Positions 62,209-64,000 of a stretch of 64,000 nucleotides of DNA are shown piece after piece. Each line of letters begins with the position of its first letter. The stretch's first letter is position 1. Source of the DNA: Bicyclus anynana (lineage: Eukaryota; Arthropoda; Insecta; Lepidoptera; Nymphalidae). The position numbers were made by a program, and so were the translations under genes. Location of the stretch: contig NC_069093.1 in the NCBI RefSeq assembly GCF_947172395.1, positions 10,513,561-10,577,560 of the forward strand, written 5' to 3'. A model generated the notes under the pieces. That model was not told where the DNA came from. It searched no databases and saw only the letters and a list, made by a program, of their open reading frames with translations.

Positions 62209-62639
62209 GATTGGGATCTTAGGGAGATATTGTTTGAATATTCAACGATCTCTATTAGATGTTAATGATAATTACCAGTCCGACGGCTTAACGAGCTATG
62301 TACACGTTAAAACTATATTATGCTCTTTATTAATGGATTAGTTTTTGTGTTAATTCATTTTCAATTCTCTCAATAAGTTCAAAGCTTTTACTAATAACGT
62401 AGTTTTATTATTTAAACGACAAAATAGCTTAAAAATTAAATGTATTACATGACTGGCTACTTATAACCTATTGTTAAATAGTTATAAACTAAAAAGAAAA
62501 AATCCTGGCTGAGTTTTTTGTAGGCTCTTCTCGAAGGCGCGTACTGTAAAAATATTTAATTTTCAAGTAGTTGATCACGTCTCAAAATAATATATGAAAA
62601 TATTTTTTATTAATCTAAAAGAAAATTGATTTTGATGAT
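62209..62639. other. Intergenic, no gene seen
   Basis: AT-rich, with nothing supportable. Confidence 0.5.
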
Positions 62640-62834
62640 ATGAATGTTTGTTACTCTTTCACGCCTCGACTACTGAACTGAAATTTCAGCTAATTCAGTT
62701 CAGTATTCATGTATTGAGATATATTATAGCATAAATTAACACATAAGCTACTTTTTATCCCGTAAAAATCCATGATTCCTGAGGGGTTTGTGAAAAACTA
62801 AATTACACGCGGACGACCGCGGGTGTCCGCTAGT
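62640..62834 (+). mobile_element. HelB Helitron, 5' end decayed
   Basis: TTTGTTACTCTTTCACGCC, GAACTGAAATTTCAGCTAA, AGCTACTTTTTATCCCG, TGTGAAAAACTAAATTACAC and GCGGGTGTCCGCTAG before a T. Confidence 0.75.
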
Positions 62835-62927
62835 TTCAAAGCTAGTTTGATGTTTCATGGGCACACTGACTCAACATGATAACATTTACCAAGGCCATTG
62901 TTAGGCTCGTTTGATATCCAAAACGTA

Positions 62928-63010
62928 ATGACACTCCCAAGTTGTATGTTGTTTCAGACAAATTACTCAGACGGAACGAGTGACGTCGTTAATCTTCATT
63001 TTCCGGTGCC
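62928..63010 (+). repeat. Dispersed repeat (ACTACGTAATTGTG), diverged copy 3
   Basis: GTTGTTTCAGACAAATTACT, CAGACGGAACGAGTGACG and TCGTTAATC align loosely with the two better copies. Confidence 0.4.
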
Positions 63011-63489
63011 ATACAAAGGCAGGTACATCCGGCCGTAATTAACAAAAATAGTACTAATTAAACAACTTTGAGCTTAGTTCCGCATATTAAATCATCATCA
63101 TTATTGGCTTATTTTACCGACAGGTCCAGGCCTCAATCCTTATAGTGAAGAGTTTAGATCTACCTTAAATTAATACGTATTGGTGGGTGACAAGGGACAC
63201 TATCAAATATTGAGGCTAAAGATAATTACCGGGACCGATTTTTTAACGTAGGCGTCTGAAAATTAATTTGCATATTTGCCATAACATGACATTTTGATAC
63301 GCTTGTAATTTTTGCACAGATAACGAAATGCGCATACACAGCGTTTGTTTTTTTTAATCAGCCAGTATTAATGATAAAGTAAATTAATATTTTTATGTTT
63401 CTGATACAGATAAATGGTTGACATTTATTGTCAAAATTATTAAAATTAAAGAATTAAATGATTTTTTATTATATTTAGTAGATTGTTAT

Positions 63490-63600
63490 ACAAGGGGCTA
63501 AAAAGACCCATTATATACGAGGTATTTTTAGGGCCCGAAACGTAAGGCGAGGGCCGCCTAAATAGAAACCGAGTTTATAATGGGTTTAGCCCCACGTGTT
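63490..63600. mobile_element. Short inverted-end element, GGGGCTAAA termini
   Basis: AAGGGGCTAAAAAGACCCAT and TATATACGAGG at the left mirror GAGTTTATAATGGGTTTAGC and CCC at the right. The interior GGGCCCGAAACGTAAGGCGA is GC-rich. It is 111 bp and single copy here. Confidence 0.6.
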
Positions 63601-64000
63601 ACACTCTGCTTTTCACTACGATTGCGAGAATATAAAATAGTTTAGTTCAATATTCAATGATTTATTTTAATTGTAAAATAAATTTACAAAGTCTACAATT
63701 TTGAATATTAAGTTAGATGCTTTTACCCAGTAACATAATTTCCGACTACTGTGAAGTTGAATAATGAGTTTGTGAGGTAAACGTGGAAGATAATAGTTTA
63801 AAAAACTCCTTTCGTAAGTGAATCCATTTGTTGTTGTTTTCTTTACTTGTTATATTTTTCGTAGGTAAGTATTTAAGTGAATGCGTCTCGACTTTGATGG
63901 TAACAGATTGAAAATTTCATCCATCTCCAAATTAAGATCACCATTCTCACTAGATGAAGACAACAATAACAATTATTGTTGAAAAATATGTAAGTTACGG
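63601..64000. other. Intergenic to window end
   Basis: AT-rich. The last 40 bases contain CAACAATAACAATTATTGTTG, a short palindromic stretch. No gene is seen. Confidence 0.5.

Overview
The window looks like gene-poor nuclear DNA from a moth or butterfly. The evidence is visibly AT-rich sequence, three tRNA-headed SINE families, short Helitrons with TC...CTAG ends of the kind known from Lepidoptera (Lep1-like), RTE 3' ends closed by TGATGA tails, and one CR1/Jockey-group LINE. I found no host protein-coding gene I can defend. I also found no rRNA, no functional tRNA, no CRISPR and no bacterial-type operon. The species cannot be named from this sequence. Family labels used below (S1, S2, S3 for SINEs; HelA, HelB, HelC for Helitrons; M1 to M8 for inverted-repeat DNA elements) are local to this report.

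Layout. 1-11 kb: SINE copies of all three families, HelB Helitrons (one carrying a GGGTA array), an RTE 3' end nested in an S3 SINE, and a LINE 3' remnant. 11-19 kb: a possible solo LTR, inverted-repeat element M1 carrying an S2 SINE (an empty copy lies 3.5 kb away), a GC-rich M4, and M3 carrying an S1 SINE. 19-26 kb: Helitrons, then the foldback element at 20468-21031 with a 13-bp minisatellite core, an S2 SINE split by M2, and a tandem duplication at 25.5 kb. 26-34 kb: two RTE 3' ends in tandem, several inverted-repeat elements and a 157-bp tandem duplication. 34266-38710: a nearly complete LINE on the minus strand, the only substantial coding sequence. 39-53 kb: AT-rich DNA with M3, M5, M7, Helitrons, several strong palindromes (one perfect 61-bp) and another LINE 3' end. 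53-64 kb: one unrecognised 114-codon ORF, a Helitron with an amplified 5' end, the second copy of the possible LTR, and more SINE/RTE debris.

How the parts relate. The LINE encodes both retrotransposon proteins: a PHD-finger/coiled-coil ORF1, and an endonuclease-reverse transcriptase ORF2 that is inactivated by a TGA and perhaps also a TAA. The SINEs have Pol III-type box A/B heads and no coding capacity, so they must have used LINE enzymes in trans. I see no transposase or RepHel helicase, so all DNA elements and Helitrons here are non-autonomous. Nested insertions give relative ages: S2 into M1, S1 into M3, S1 into M7, M2 into S2, and RTE into S3.

The least ordinary item is the 20468-21031 foldback element. 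Its core is 12 units of a 13-bp minisatellite, and one exact unit is also present in a terminal arm. This suggests that the array grew from the transposon's own terminus.
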